From Polyporus tsugae (lineage: Eukaryota; Basidiomycota; Agaricomycetes; Polyporales; Polyporaceae), in assembly GCA_024305745.1 (NCBI GenBank), contig JAHRBS010000013.1, forward strand, positions 992,001 through 1,056,000: a stretch of 64,000 nt of DNA, in the 5' to 3' direction. How positions within the stretch are numbered: the first letter of the stretch is position 1; each line of letters begins with the position of its first letter. Position numbers and translations under genes: made by a program. This document shows, piece after piece, positions 11,534 through 22,870 of the stretch. The notes beneath the pieces were generated by a model. That model was not told where the DNA came from. It was given only the letters and a program-made list of their open reading frames with translations, and searched no databases.

Positions 11534-12672
11534 TTATGACTCCTCGGCATTCGATATTACTTGGATTGAGGTTTGCGTGAACAAGTTCACAGCACTCCCA
11601 AAACACCGAATAAAACGGTGACACCCAACCCCGCGCCCCCCCGCGCCCCAGACCCAGATGGGCACGCCCGTCTGAGGGGCGGGCGAGGCGGGGGGAACGG
11701 GGGCGAGGTCTTCGGTTAGCAGGGGATCGGGAGGGAAAGGGTCTGAAAATGTAAATGACGGGGAGACTGGTGTGGAGAACGTAATCGCCGTCGTATCTCC
11801 AGCGGTCACAGTCGGAAGCGAGGGATCCCCCGCGACAGTCTCTCCCGCAATGAGATTAGTTGCTGCCGTGAATGGGGCCCCCTCAACCTCGCTCATGCCC
11901 AAGTTCCTGATGAGCAAGGTACCTGCATTTGGTGTTCAGCGGCGAGAAAGGCAAAACGCGAAGTTGATAGTGCTCAGACGTACCACTACTGATGAAGTCC
12001 ATCTTTGTAAGTGGTCGACCAAGGGAGCCGACACCGAGCAACCATGGCGTATGCTCCCGCGTAGCGGCGACTGTGTTGCCGGGGTCGCTGAAGGAATGTG
12101 GGACCGCGGCCGCTGAAACATCTGCGATCATTCTCGTCAGGAATCCAGGCCGCACAGAATGAGAGAGAGTGACCCACAATATTTGCTCAAGGACGAGAGA
12201 AGGAAGAAAGACATGGCGAGCTCGCAGAGCACCACGCCGAGTAAAGAGCGAAGGAACATGACGCTACCGTGTTTGGCAAGCCGCCAGCGAGCCTGGGCTG
12301 GGGAGAAAAGTTAGAACGGATGCGGTTGTATAGCCCACCTTTGACTCTTGAGCTCTTATATGCGCGCGGCGTAAGCTTTTCCATGGCGCGTATTTCAAAG
12401 TCATGGGCCTTCAAGCTATATGTACGACGTCGGACTATGAGGACGACCATGGGATGCATTACTGGGAAGGCTTCCAAGTCTTGAAATCTAATAGGGTGAA
12501 CGAGTGAATGACTAGCGGTGTGAAAAAGAGGTGGAATGGGGGTATCTGAGCCTCTACGTGGATGTAATATGAAGCGAATCTCGTACCGGGCCAACACCAT
12601 TGCATCCATGGCCAGTTGAAAGTTCTCAGCTCGAACCAACGATGAGAAGCAGATCGTTGCCGTTCAGCGTGT
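11534..12672 (-). pseudogene. Remnant of a DUF6533-like membrane protein
   Basis: Several minus-strand exons can be joined. TATICFSSLVRAENFQLAMD leads through an intron of about 98 nt into FPVMHPMVVLIVRRRTYSLK, then across a second intron into LAKHGSVMFLRSLLGVVLCE and LAMSFFLLSSLSKYCGSLSL. A 58-nt intron joins MDFISSG to TLLIRNLGMSEVEGAPF, which stands where DUF6533 proteins have their SRFLLNLR motif. The order of a membrane helix, a basic loop, two helices and a polar tail matches the C-terminal half of that family. No YDYFLTF-type N-terminal signature is found up to 13060, so the front half appears lost. A highly diverged intact gene with an unseen first exon is the alternative. Confidence 0.35.
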
Positions 12673-13139
12673 GTGTGTTAGCCTGAGGGTGCAGGCAGAT
12701 CTTCCGCGAGTTCTTTCTGGAGAAGAGCACTGTGGAGTCATCATACTAGCCTTTGAAGCGATAAGCAAAAACCACCAGCTTTGCCACTGGTCAACGCGTC
12801 GTGTCAGTGTTGTCGATATAAAACTAGAACTTGAATGTGGGGATCTCGGTCAGGAGACTGAGATAGGTTCAGGATGATATGTTGGAGTAGTCTCCGTTGC
12901 TGACACTGGCATTAAGAGGCGGCCCTCCCACCCGCACGGGCCGGATAAATCCCACGCCTTCCGCGTCTCGTTTCGTTAGCCGCGGCGTTAGTATACGTCA
13001 TCGCGTCTCCGAACCTGCAGTACATACTTAATGTAATGTGCTCCTTTCTCTTTCCCTTGTCCTGCTGGGTTTTCTGAGTCGTCATCCTCGTCCCTTCCTC
13101 CTCACATATGGTCTTTATCTCTCGCTGTCGAGAATCGCC

Positions 13140-15126
13140 ATGGCGCATCCCCACCATCTGACCATCTCGGAGCTGACGAAAGCCCTCGCCGACAAAACAC
13201 TTCGGGAAACTAATGAAGAAGAATTCGAGAAATTAAGGCATGCTTCCTCTCATATAGACAGTTGGCGTCGGCCCGACTGAACATGGACTCCGTCACGAAC
13301 AGCACCGGCGATGTGAGGCTTTCCCTTTCAGTGCCGCCACAATATATATCTAATTATGAGTCCAGATCGAGTGGGCGTGCACACTCCTTCCGGACATCCT
13401 CACTGCTTTACGAAAGGCAGCCAACTCGCGGACCCGAGTGAACTCGTTGCCCCCGGAAATCCTTCTCGGGATATTCGCGTTGATCCCACAAGCCCCGGAG
13501 CTCACCGTCTTCGACACCGTCCGGAGCGTCTGTGGACCGTTGAACACCCGCCAAGTCTGGGAACTGCGCGCCGTCACCCAGGTTTGCCACAAGTGGCGAT
13601 CTTTAGCCCTCAACCTATCCTCTTTGTGGTCGAGCGCATTCCGCAAGCCGTACGCGGCGTCCAGATGTGGCATTATACCGAACAATCCGTGTTACCTCTC
13701 GCGCTGCGCAACGGGGCCAATACAGATCTATGTCGAGGAAGCTGGAAGTATCATATCCAAGTGGGAGGCCCTATCACCCTTTGATGCGCCACAAGGCTAC
13801 GAGGACCGCGTGGAGGAGCTTCATGTGCTCACCGTGGATGGATGGAAGCATGGCTTCTTGCCCCCCTCCCTATCGTTTCCTCGGATGGATTCCCTCCAAC
13901 GCCTGGTGGTTCGCAGTTTGCACTCCGGAACAATTGAAACCTCTAGCTGGCAATGGCACGGCCTTCAGCCCGTGTTCATGGGACAGACATTAACAGTTCG
14001 CTCGCTCGCCATCATCGACTCGCCCTTCCTGCCTTCCAACCCTGCTCCGGCCCTCACACACCTCGTCCTTTTCTATGACATGAAGCGCGAGATGGGCGAA
14101 ACGTGGTCTGTCTACGACCTCCTGCACTTCCTCGCCGCCACGCCTACCCTCGAGGAAGTCGTCATCTGCGGCATCCGGCTCGGCAGCAGGAGGACTGGGT
14201 CGCAGCCCATGGTAACCGCCCACCTCGACAATCTGCGCAAACTGTCGATTCGCGCCTGGGACTACCTGAATCCAGGATCGCCAGGGATCCCCTTCCTCCT
14301 ACTCACGCATCTAGTCGTACCTCAGAGCTGCTACCTTCGGCTAGACGCGTACGCGATCGGCGAGATCTTGATGCTCGCGACGTACTTGAGAGATCGCCAA
14401 TGGGACGTTCCTGCGTCCAATGTGCACTGTGTGTGGGCCATGTCCCCGTACACCATGTCATCCCTCCAGGCCACGTTTCCATCGTTTGGAGGCGGCGTCC
14501 GCTTGGACTTCCAGACTCCCCAGGACCCTCATTCGGACGAGGAATTCGTAGCCGCACTCTACGCGCTCCTGGAGACACCCCCGTTTGCTGCGGCTCAGGC
14601 GCTCTGGGTATCGGGGACGGGCATCGACTACGCCTACGATACGCGGATAACTCGGTCGTCGAACGTACTCTTCGGTGTCAGGTCTCTATACATCGCCAAC
14701 GACCCTCTACATGAGCCAGACCAGTTCATCGAGACTTTAGGAATGCCTGTGGCGACGTCCACTCCATCACAACTCCCATTTCCACACCTGGAAAAACTCT
14801 ATGTCATCGTCTACGATCGGCATAGCGTCGAGAAGCTAGCGGACATGCTCCGTCGTCGTGCGGCCTCGGGCTGCAAAGTCAACCAGCTTCTAGTGAGATA
14901 CGCCGAGGTGGAAGATGACGATGAGGGTACCGCCGTGCTCGGGGAACTCTGTTCGGCTGTTCATGGGGTAGTGGGGGAAGTGACGGTTCTCAAAGAGAAC
15001 GACTATAGGAAGGAATACGCCCTCCGAACGGTCCTCCCTCCCATCTGCACGCTCCCCAGAGGGGGACTCATTTGGCCACCGTGGACCGAGAACGAGACGA
15101 CCTTCTCTCTTATGCATTTGACCTAG
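13140..15126 (+). CDS. F-box protein, 628 residues (third copy)
   Basis: Probable SCF substrate receptor. Exon 1 (13140-13260) encodes MAHPHHLTISELTKALADKT, a short helical leader usual in this family. With an intron at 13261-13360 (branch CTAAT, weak GAG acceptor) the frame continues into TLLPDILTALRKAANS and then NSLPPEILLGIFALIP, the F-box. This model gives 1,887 nt, exactly 629 codons including the stop. The conserved VCHKWRSLALNLSSLW follows the F-box, then about 480 residues of leucine-rich text (SLQRLVVRSLHSG, LTHLVLFYDM, LEEVVICGI, LRKLSIRAW). The second exon is a single open frame of nearly 1.8 kb. It converges with the dienelactone hydrolase gene, 269 bp away. The first intron is the least certain part. 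Confidence 0.75.
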
Positions 15127-15395
15127 TCTCGAAACGAAACGCTACCGTTGTCACCTGTGGGCACGCTTTCCACACCCCCTGCGTGTCCGCGATTGCCGGC
15201 GTGAGGCAGGGCTTCCGCGCAGAACAAACACTCTGGTGGGAGGGGATCCGCATTCACGCTTATAGAGTACGCCGTGGGAGCGTTGGTCAACATCTACCCA
15301 TGGCGCCGCTGGTGGTAATACATGTGGAAGGACTTCTACTTCTCCGCGTACGTCATGCAGTGTCCCCCCGGGGGCGAGCGTGCGCCCTCGAGGCC

Positions 15396-16514
15396 TCAAA
15401 GGTTCTTGATGAGGAACTCGACGGTCGCCTTAAACGCGCCCTCCTTCCCGGCCTTGACGTGCGGGTCGCTCTGCCGGAGAGCCATCAGTCAGATAACACG
15501 ACAACGCGTCGGCGGGGACGGAGGCATGGGAATGGAACTAGAACTTGGGTGGAAGGACGTACGAGATCGCCACGGACCGCGAAGCCGTGGGTGCAGCCCT
15601 CCCAGTACGTGCGCAGGTACCCAGGCGCGAACTTGCCGCCGCCCAGGATGTCGTCCGCCTGCGTCTGGGCCTCGGGCGGGAACTGCTGGTCGATCGTGCA
15701 CGAGTTGATCAGCAGGGGCGCCTTCGATTCTTGCGCGTATTTCTGGGAAGTCACCGATCGTGCGCGTCAGCCAGGCGTCGCGGCAGCATGTGTGTGTGTA
15801 CAGAACTGTAAAACGAGTGGTGAGCGCTCACCTGGAGATCCTCCGGGATCTTGAGGAGGGACGGGTGCGAGACGGCGACGACGTGGATCTCGCCCGTGTA
15901 CGCGAGGTCGAACCCGGGGCGCGCGCCGTAGCAGAAGCCGACCGCCGCGAACTTGGTGACCCCCTCCGCCTTGAGTGCGGCGATCAGCGCGCGGATGGGG
16001 GCCAGCGTGTTCGTGGTTGGGTGCTTCCCGAGCCAGGCCATGAAGTCGTAGTCGCTGCCGGGATTGAGGGCGTCCTCCGGGAGCGCGTCATTGTCGAAGT
16101 AGTCTGGAAGGTAGACCTTGAAGCCGTTGCGGGCAAAGTCGTCGGCCAAAAGCTAATCGGAGAAGCGGATCTGAGTATCGAGTGATAGTGATATTGGGGA
16201 ACGAAAATCACGGAGTGACTGACTTTGTTGTTGGACAAGGGGAGGCCGAAGACGTCAGTCAGGAACAGGATGGCCTTGTCCTTGGGGTAGTCGACTGCCG
16301 GGGTCGCGACGTAGGTCTGGACGCCGCCGATGGTTTGGATCTGGCCTGTGGACGGAGTTCACACCTGAGAACGAGGAAGCTTGTTCGCAGATGCAGCATA
16401 CCTTCGGGCTCGCCCTCATGGCGAACGCCTGGTTATGTCACGTCAAACAGGCCGCTCGATAGGGGGGAATGCGATAGGATGCTCACCGGAGATGCACTGT
16501 GCACAGAGAGACAT
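15396..16514 (-). CDS. Dienelactone hydrolase family protein
   Basis: An alpha/beta-hydrolase of the dienelactone hydrolase family, which opens lactones such as dienelactone in aromatic breakdown. The start at 16514 gives MSLCAQCISG; the next exon is only 27 nt (16402-16428) and yields VRHEGEPEG. Exon 3 (16224-16345) reads IQTIGGVQTYVATPAVDYP and AILFLTDVFGLPLSNNK. Exon 4, from 16152, gives LLADDFARNGFKVYLPDYF and the nucleophile motif VGFCYGAR with the catalytic Cys. The last exons carry KYAQESKAPLLINSCTIDQQ, the YWEGCTHGFAVRGDL region with the likely catalytic His, and FKATVEFLIKNL before the stop. A minus-strand TATA (CTATAAAA, 16583-16590) lies about 70 nt upstream. It is divergent from the oxygenase gene. 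No signal peptide is seen, so the protein is probably cytosolic. The substrate is unknown. Confidence 0.85.
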
Positions 16515-16582
16515 GGCGGGGGCGATGAGATAGGGCTAGAGGGCTGACAAATTTACTTGCAGTCTTCTGCGGTGGTATGGCG

Positions 16583-16590
16583 TTTTATAG
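16583..16590 (-). promoter_or_regulatory. TATA box of the dienelactone hydrolase gene
   Basis: CTATAAAA on the minus strand, about 70 nt upstream of the ATG at 16514. It lies in the divergent promoter region shared with the oxygenase gene at 17164. Confidence 0.5.
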
Positions 16591-17163
16591 TAGCTATTCC
16601 GGCGGCACGCGTGGGTATCAGATGGCGCGGATGAGAATGTTGACCAAGAACTTTCTCTTCGACCCGGCACCACTAGCCCATCGAGTAGCCGAGGTTTCCA
16701 CTCGAGGTCTCTAGCACGTCATCGCGGGGTTTCAGAGGGTTTCAGGCATGAGATTCGATGGCGGTAGTGCGACTATGGTCCACTTGTCCTGCCAGGGCGA
16801 GCTGGTTGCTGTCTTCGACCATGCTGATAAGTTCTGATATCGATGGTTGGAGTTAGAGGTGCCTGCCACGTGCCACGTTCCGGCATAAGCATTGTTCATG
16901 ATGACTAGATACAATTTGTCAAGTTTACGCACCGGAGTGGGCAGAAAATCCGTCTGGTGAGACTAAGTAAAGGAAGAGCCATGGCAGGGATTCTGGTCCT
17001 GGCTGTGGTAGCGCACTTCCGACGCAGGTCGCGATTGGCTATTCGGACGACGGGCCGTTTGCCGGAACCGCAGGTTGCGGGCGCCAACTCGGACGGTTGG
17101 TGAACTTGATCTTAACCAACTCTTCGCCTCCTTCGCCTCCTGGACCAAATTGTGGTTTGTTCA

Positions 17164-18737
17164 ATGAGCGCGCCTCGCAGACCACTCGTACTAGCCGGAT
17201 TTCGAACCGACAGCACGTTTGAAGATATACCAATAATGTACTAACTTCGTAAACCGGAAACTCCGAGCCTCGCCCCTCACGTATGCATCAGTTGATCAAC
17301 ATAGCTGACATGCCCATTTTTGTGGTTTAGAAACCTCGAAAATGCCAAGAGCGACGACCCGACGGTTAGAAAGGCGCTCGCTGAAGAAATACGCGACGCT
17401 TGCATAAACGTGGGCTTCTTTTACGGTATGTTTCCAAAATCTCGCTCCTTCAAAAGAAGCGCTGATGTATCCTGCATCGACCGCACGGCAGTCAAAAACC
17501 ATGGGATCTCGGAGGCAGCAATAGCTGGTGCAGTCGAAGCGGCCAAACGATTCTTCGCTTTGCCATTGTCTACGAAGATGGAGTTGGACATTCATAAGAG
17601 CCCGAACTTCAAAGGCTACACAGCCCTCTTGGGGGAGAACACGAACCCAGAAAACCGGGGCGACCTTCACGAGGGCTTTGATATTGGCTGGGAAGACCCG
17701 ACAGGTGCCGCCCGTGTCTACGATGGGGCCATGACTGGTCAGAATGTCTGGCCAACGGACATTCCGGGTATCAGAGAGGCTGTACTCGAATACTAGTGAG
17801 CGCAGGTTGCTTGGAACTTACGGTCTATCGGAGACTCACTTTCGACGCAGCCACTCTGCCATCCGCTTGTGTCAGTCCCTATTCCCCCTATTTGCGCTTT
17901 CTCTCGATCTACCAGAGACATTCTTCGACGACAAGGTCGGCAATGTCAAGTACCCTTGGGGCATACTAACTGATGTTGAGGACACATAGACGACGAAGCC
18001 CGCGGCTATCATGCGGCTGTTATACTACCCTCCCCAAACTGGCCCTGTGGACAATAGACTTCAAGGGATCGGCGCGCACACTGAGTAAGCAGGATGCGGC
18101 TGATTTGATATGTCATCCCGTCTGAAATCCGTAACCGTTGCAGCTATGAGGTAACCTTTCAATTGAGATAGGAACTACTATCAAACGCCGCTTAGTGAGG
18201 ACCCTAGTGCTTCACGATCCTGTGGCAACAAGAAGACATTCAAGCGCTTCAAGTTTTAAACGCGAATGGGACGTGGGTGAACGCTGTTCCGATCCCCGGA
18301 ACCCTGGTCGTAAAGTAGGTACCGACGCCGATGTCCGAGGAGATTGATTACTTACAGCGAATAGTTTGGGGGATCAGTTCGCGAGGTGGACCAGTAAGGC
18401 CGCTAACGCAAGCTAGAATCTCGGCAATGACCTGACCATCTTGTAGACGACGTCTTCAAGTCCACCATCCACCGGGCAATCAACCGATCTGGTGTGGAGA
18501 GGTACTCAATCCCGCTGTTCTTCGGAACAGATTATGATGTCAAGCTCGAGGTGCGTTCCAACGCGCGCCCCCCCCCCCTCCCCATCCCTGCGATCCCCCT
18601 ACTCGTCCTGACTAAACCTTCCCAAGGCGTTGCCAAGCTGCGTTTCGGACGATTACCCTGCCCAATACGAAGTTGTCACGGCAGGCGAATACGTCAAGTC
18701 GCGGTTGGAGGCGACCTACGCACATTCCAAGACATAG
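17164..18737 (+). CDS. 2-oxoglutarate/Fe(II)-dependent oxygenase, 336 residues, ten exons
   Basis: An isopenicillin N synthase-like oxygenase using Fe(II) and 2-oxoglutarate. A ten-exon model closes exactly at 337 codons: 17164-17237, 17331-17425, 17492-17795, 17851-17935, 17990-18084, 18144-18150, 18208-18314, 18365-18393, 18447-18550 and 18627-18737. It reads MSAPRRPLVLAGFRTDSTFE, then IRDACINVGFFYVKNHGIS (the DIOX_N motif), LHEGFDIGWEDP and AAIMRLLYYPPQTGP. The core contains the iron ligands His and Asp in GIGAHTD and a distal His in STIHRAINRSG, with the 2-oxoglutarate-binding Arg in RYSIP. Exon 6 is only 7 nt (CTATGAG) and completes the ligand Asp codon. Proteins of this type hydroxylate small molecules such as pyrimidines, gibberellins or other secondary metabolites. 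The substrate is not predictable. It converges with the SDR gene, 166 bp away. Confidence 0.85.
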
Positions 18738-18903
18738 CACTGATATATACAGGGCGGGAAGTACGTGTTACAATTAGTCAAGTATAGAGTGATAGCGATA
18801 CATGTATGTTCCGTAACGATAACAGTGCGAGTGTCCTCAATATAGAATACCACCTAGAGATACGTGTGCGCGCCTGGGATACACCTCAGCTGACAGGCTG
18901 AGA

Positions 18904-20106
18904 TTAGTAGCTGGAAGGATAGAGGAGAAGGCGGCCCCCGTCAATCAATTGGACTGTGCCGTTGAGGTATGCGCCAGCCTGCAACGACGGGCCGTGAGTT
19001 TGGAGGAGCAACCACCATTCCAAAAAGGGGGACGAACCCGGCTACTCAAGAATAGAACGAGACCCCCCATGTCGTCGATGGTGCCAGCGCGGTGGAGCGG
19101 CACGCTCGCCCTGACATATTCCTCGGAGATGAGGCCGTCGACCATTTCTGTGGGGGGGGGGGGTATGTGAGCGATCTAGGACCGGGGCCAGCGCCAGCGG
19201 TCGCGAGGGCGCACGCACCGGAAGGGAAGATGCCCGGGGCGATGACGTTGCTGCGGATCTGCCAGTCCTTGAGGAAGTGTGCGAGCATTTTGCCGAGGTG
19301 CGTCGCGGCGGACTTGCTGAGCGTGTACGACACGCTGAAGACCTTGTCGTCCTTGCGGAACGCGCCGCCGCTCGCGACGGTCAGGATCTGGGACGTGACG
19401 CCGGGGGTGTTGCCGCGCTTGTTGCCGGCGTCGAGCAGGTCGAGGAAGCAGACGGCGTTGTACCACACCGCGGACACGTTCACGTCGAACGCGTCGGAGA
19501 AGTCCTGCGGCGTGCCCGCGTTCCACAGCATCTCCTGGTACTTTTTTATGTCGACCTCGCCCGGGCCGGGCAGCTTCGGCAGGAAGTTCTTTGCCAGGCC
19601 GGCATTGTTCACGAGCAGATTGATGTACCCGTGACGCTCGCGGACGGTATCTGCCACCGCCTGCATGGACTCGCGGTCGGTAACGTCGCCCTGGAGGGGG
19701 ATGAGGTTACCCCGGCGCTGTGGGTGGAGTCACGTCAGACAATTGCCACATAAGGCATGAGAGCGCGTTCTGGAGGCGCACGTTGTGTTCGCTTGCGGTG
19801 GCCTCGAGGACGTCGAGCCGCCGCGAGACGATGTACACGATCGCCCCGTTGTGCTCGAGGGCTTTTGCAATCATGAGCCCGATTCCTGTGTAAGATCGTC
19901 GATTAGCGTTTGTACGCCGGCTGCTGACAGGACGACCATTCGCCAACGATCGTTGCCGCCGGGTGGTAGTACGCACCTGTCCCGCCGCCCGTGACGACAG
20001 CGACGAGGCCCTCGACGCTAAACAGATTTTGTATGTCGGACAAGGCATTGCTGCTCCGAAAGATAGTCGAGGCGAGGTTGCCAAGTGCTGCGGTCGCGAT
20101 CGGCAT
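18904..20106 (-). CDS. Short-chain dehydrogenase/reductase
   Basis: A classical NAD(P)-dependent SDR. Start at 20106: MPIATAALGNLASTIFRSSN, then VEGLVAVVTGGGTGIGLMIAK with the TGxxxGIG cofactor motif, completed across an intron of about 90 nt. Next come LEHNGAIVYIVSRRLDVLEA, then GDVTDRESMQAVADTVRERH across a second intron, INLLVNNAGLAKNF (NNAG), SQILTVASGGAFRK with the catalytic Ser, and YTLSKSAATH, the YxxxK pair. The C-terminal exons give LISEEYVRASVPLHRAGTID and AGAYLNGTVQLIDGG. One intron ends in a pure run of 12 C on the coding strand (19152-19163). The last intron seems to use a GTTCGT donor. The fusion of N-terminal hydrophobic and polar residues does not look like a clear targeting signal. 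Probably cytosolic; substrate unknown. Confidence 0.85.
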
Positions 20107-21105
20107 GGCGGGCACGCGAGGTCTAGGTAGGGGTGGGTGGGGGAGCCTGGAGGGACGTTGAAGCGAGGTTTGCCTCTGGGCTGGTCGCTGAAACTGGGGA
20201 TCTATGTAGGAACTCGCTTACGGCTGAGGGCTGCACTAAAATGCGATAGATCCAGATATGCGGCGTGCGTGGCAGCCACATTAGGCTTGGAACCGGGGTG
20301 ACGCGGAGAATGGCGGAAGGGCGCAACTCACAGGGCAGCGTTCTGAGCTTGATCGGACTCGCGCCGGAGGTGGAAGTCGTCTGAAACCAAGCCAGAACAG
20401 TGCCGAGGCAGGGGCTGGCGCTCGCGTCCGCGCAAACGGTGCTGACCTCATGGCGCGCCGTACGCAAACCCTGTCCCAGCGCGGAGGGCATGATGGAGGA
20501 ACAGAAGCCGAGGAGCGACGGAGAAGACGCGCGGAAAAGGCAGCGCGCTCGGCTGCAGCGTGCGATTTACCAGAGGCGACGTTGGCAGGCACACCGGTCC
20601 CACGGCTTGCTATCAGACGTGCGGTGTGGTGGGAGAGTGTGGGGAGGAAAATGGTGCTCGCGGCGCCGTAAGCGGACGGCCTGCACTGCGCCTGAACTGC
20701 TTGCCTTTGCACGACAGCGCATCGCCCTATTCGACTACTCGCTAACGCCACGATGGCTGGTCGCGTGGAAGAACGTACAGGGATATCGGAGGAAAGGAAG
20801 ACTGTACTGCTTCCCATTCATCATACTGATTCATACATTGTGGATTCTGGCATACGCCACAGACGCAAGAGAAGCGGAATCGGACACAGTGCGATACGTA
20901 CACGATGGCAATGTGAACGGAGCGGCTCTGAAGGAGTATGGGGGTGGAGAATGCTCGCGACCAGTCTAGCTAGCGGTCTAAAATGTCTGGACTCTCGGTT
21001 AAAGGTACCGTGGGGTATGTCTACCACGATCAAGCGCTCTGGAATGACGCATGAAGCACCGCGAAGGAAGGTGAAAATGAAGAATCTACGTCACGGATTT
21101 AGACT
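20107..21105. other. Intergenic, SDR promoter side
   Basis: Upstream DNA of the SDR gene and downstream DNA of the GH16 gene. Overlapping frames near 20281-20969 are rich in Arg and Ser and look like chance open frames in GC-rich DNA. Nothing else is supported. Confidence 0.4.
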
Positions 21106-22814
21106 TCAAAGAGCCCAGATGATAGCGAGCAGGCTTCCCGTGGCGAGCGCGATAGCCCCGACCCCAGGCAGGCACGACAGCTCCGCGGATCGACGCGTGC
21201 TCGAGGGCTGGAGCAGGGTAAGCTCGCCGGGTTGGCCGTATACCCGCAAGTAGGAAACCTCGAAATAGGCGGTGTCGTAGTGTGACGGATCTCCGAGGAC
21301 CCAGTCGTTGTAACAAACCCCTGTGCACGTTTGGTAGAACACGCTCGCGGCCCCGGCATAGTCTGAGGGAAGAAGCACGATATGTTGTGATGTCAGTTAC
21401 ATGCGCTTCGAAAACGAACGGGATCGCGTGTCCGTTGGCACACGGACACGCGCACCGACGGCAAATGAGCACGCACCGCCGCATAACGTAATGTCGAAGA
21501 CGATCTCTTGCGGCTGGAAAAACTCATTGACCTCACAGTCGTCCGCCGGCCAGTTGGCGACCGGAATCCCGAGAGTCGAGGTGTCGATGGTGCTCACGTT
21601 CCCCTGCAACGAACTGGGAAGTGTCGTACGCTGCGTTCCCAAGGGAGGATGAGCCTAATTCGCGTGGTAAAATGTGCCAGCACATACGTTGAAGAACCAG
21701 ATTCTGGGTTCGCGGAACCAAGAACTTTAGTTAGCGAGCACCAGCCCGATTCGCGAAGCGACTTACGAAATCCCGTCGATGGCGAACTCGGTTACATACA
21801 CGCCGCCGCCAGCATTCGCAAACGCTGGCACGCGCAGTTTAATTGTCATAGTAGGTTACATTCCATGGAAGGCTCACCCTGACCGTATGAGGCTGGATTT
21901 GGGTTCGTGATGATGCACCCCTGGTTGTTGTTGGCCTGCGTCGAACAGTCCGTGGAATTGATGAGGGTGCTAGACTGCACGGCGTTCGAGGAATGTGTGC
22001 ATCCCTAGTGCCGTTATCAGTCTTCTTTCAGTTCTGGGCAACGTGTAGACCGGGCTGGGAGGTGGTTAACGGGCGTACCGGGTTCGTGTGCAGTCCCATG
22101 TGACCCATCGGGTCCTGGTTCACCGCTTCGAATGTATCTATCTGAAGGGGGCCATCGTGACACGCTCGATGGCGACGGATGGTCGGCAGAGCTCACCTCG
22201 CCGCCAACTGGCCATGTCGGTGCGGAAGACCAGAAGGCACTCCAAACTGAACACTAATATTTGGGGTCATTCGCCGTTATCATCATTTCCCCCGCATGCC
22301 AACAATGTGGAACCGAACGAACCCCGTATGGTACGTGGAGAATGTCCGCCACCCAGACTGAGCCCACGGTGAACTGGTCCTTGGTGGACAACCGCAAGGA
22401 ATTGCGCTTTTGACCGAACTGTAATTGGGTGGTGTTGTCGACCCTCATGATCGCGTTGCCTGCGTCATTGGTGTACGCTAGCTTGTCGTGGAAAGCGTCG
22501 ATGTTGCCTAAAAAGCTGGATAGCAGGACGACGTGTCAACCTGGAGCATCTCCATGCATCGTGCAGTGGAGCGTTTCGAGCGTACTTGACATCGCCGTGC
22601 GTCAGGTTGTCAACTGTACAGGACTCGCTCATCAGTAGGGCCGCCGATAGTCGGATTGCTGTTCAATAAGCTCATACTCACTGTTGTTATAGAAGCTCCA
22701 TTCATCGAAGAACGATTCTCCAGCGTACTCCTTCACAAGATCATATTCCGCAGCAGCTCGGACCGCGATAGGGAAAAGCAACGACGCGTACACAGCCCAG
22801 GACCGGAAAAACAT
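21106..22814 (-). CDS. Glycoside hydrolase family 16, secreted beta-glucanase type
   Basis: Probable endo-beta-1,3(4)-glucanase or cell-wall glucan remodelling enzyme. The start at 22814 gives a signal peptide, MFFRSWAVYASLLFPIAVRA, then YDLVKEYAGESFFDEWSFYN, the family opening. Further exons carry DNTTQLQFGQKRNSLRLSTK, a cut just before the active site, then EIDTFEAVNQDPMGHMGLH, matching the catalytic ExDxxE pattern of GH16. Later text includes NSTDCSTQANNNQGCII, GGGVYVTEFAIDGIS and VFYQTCTG...CYNDWVLGDP. The protein closes with GELTLLQPSS and a hydrophobic end (AIALATGSLLAIIWAL) that looks like a GPI-anchor or membrane tail. At least seven exons are needed, and not all borders were fixed. 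The function fits lignocellulose growth or hyphal wall remodelling. Confidence 0.8.
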
Positions 22815-22862
22815 GACGGGGAATGCTGGGGGCTACCCGCCGCCGAATCGGACTCGCAAGCG

Positions 22863-22870
22863 TTATATAA
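22863..22870 (-). promoter_or_regulatory. TATA box of the GH16 gene
   Basis: TTATATAA about 50 nt upstream of the ATG at 22814. The sequence is nearly symmetrical, so orientation is assigned by position. Confidence 0.45.

Noticed and set aside
17210..17240. GGTTCGAAATCC-like B box suggesting a tRNA on the minus strand
   Set aside because: The flanking bases do not pair into a T arm, there is no matching A box, and the site lies in the first oxygenase exon.
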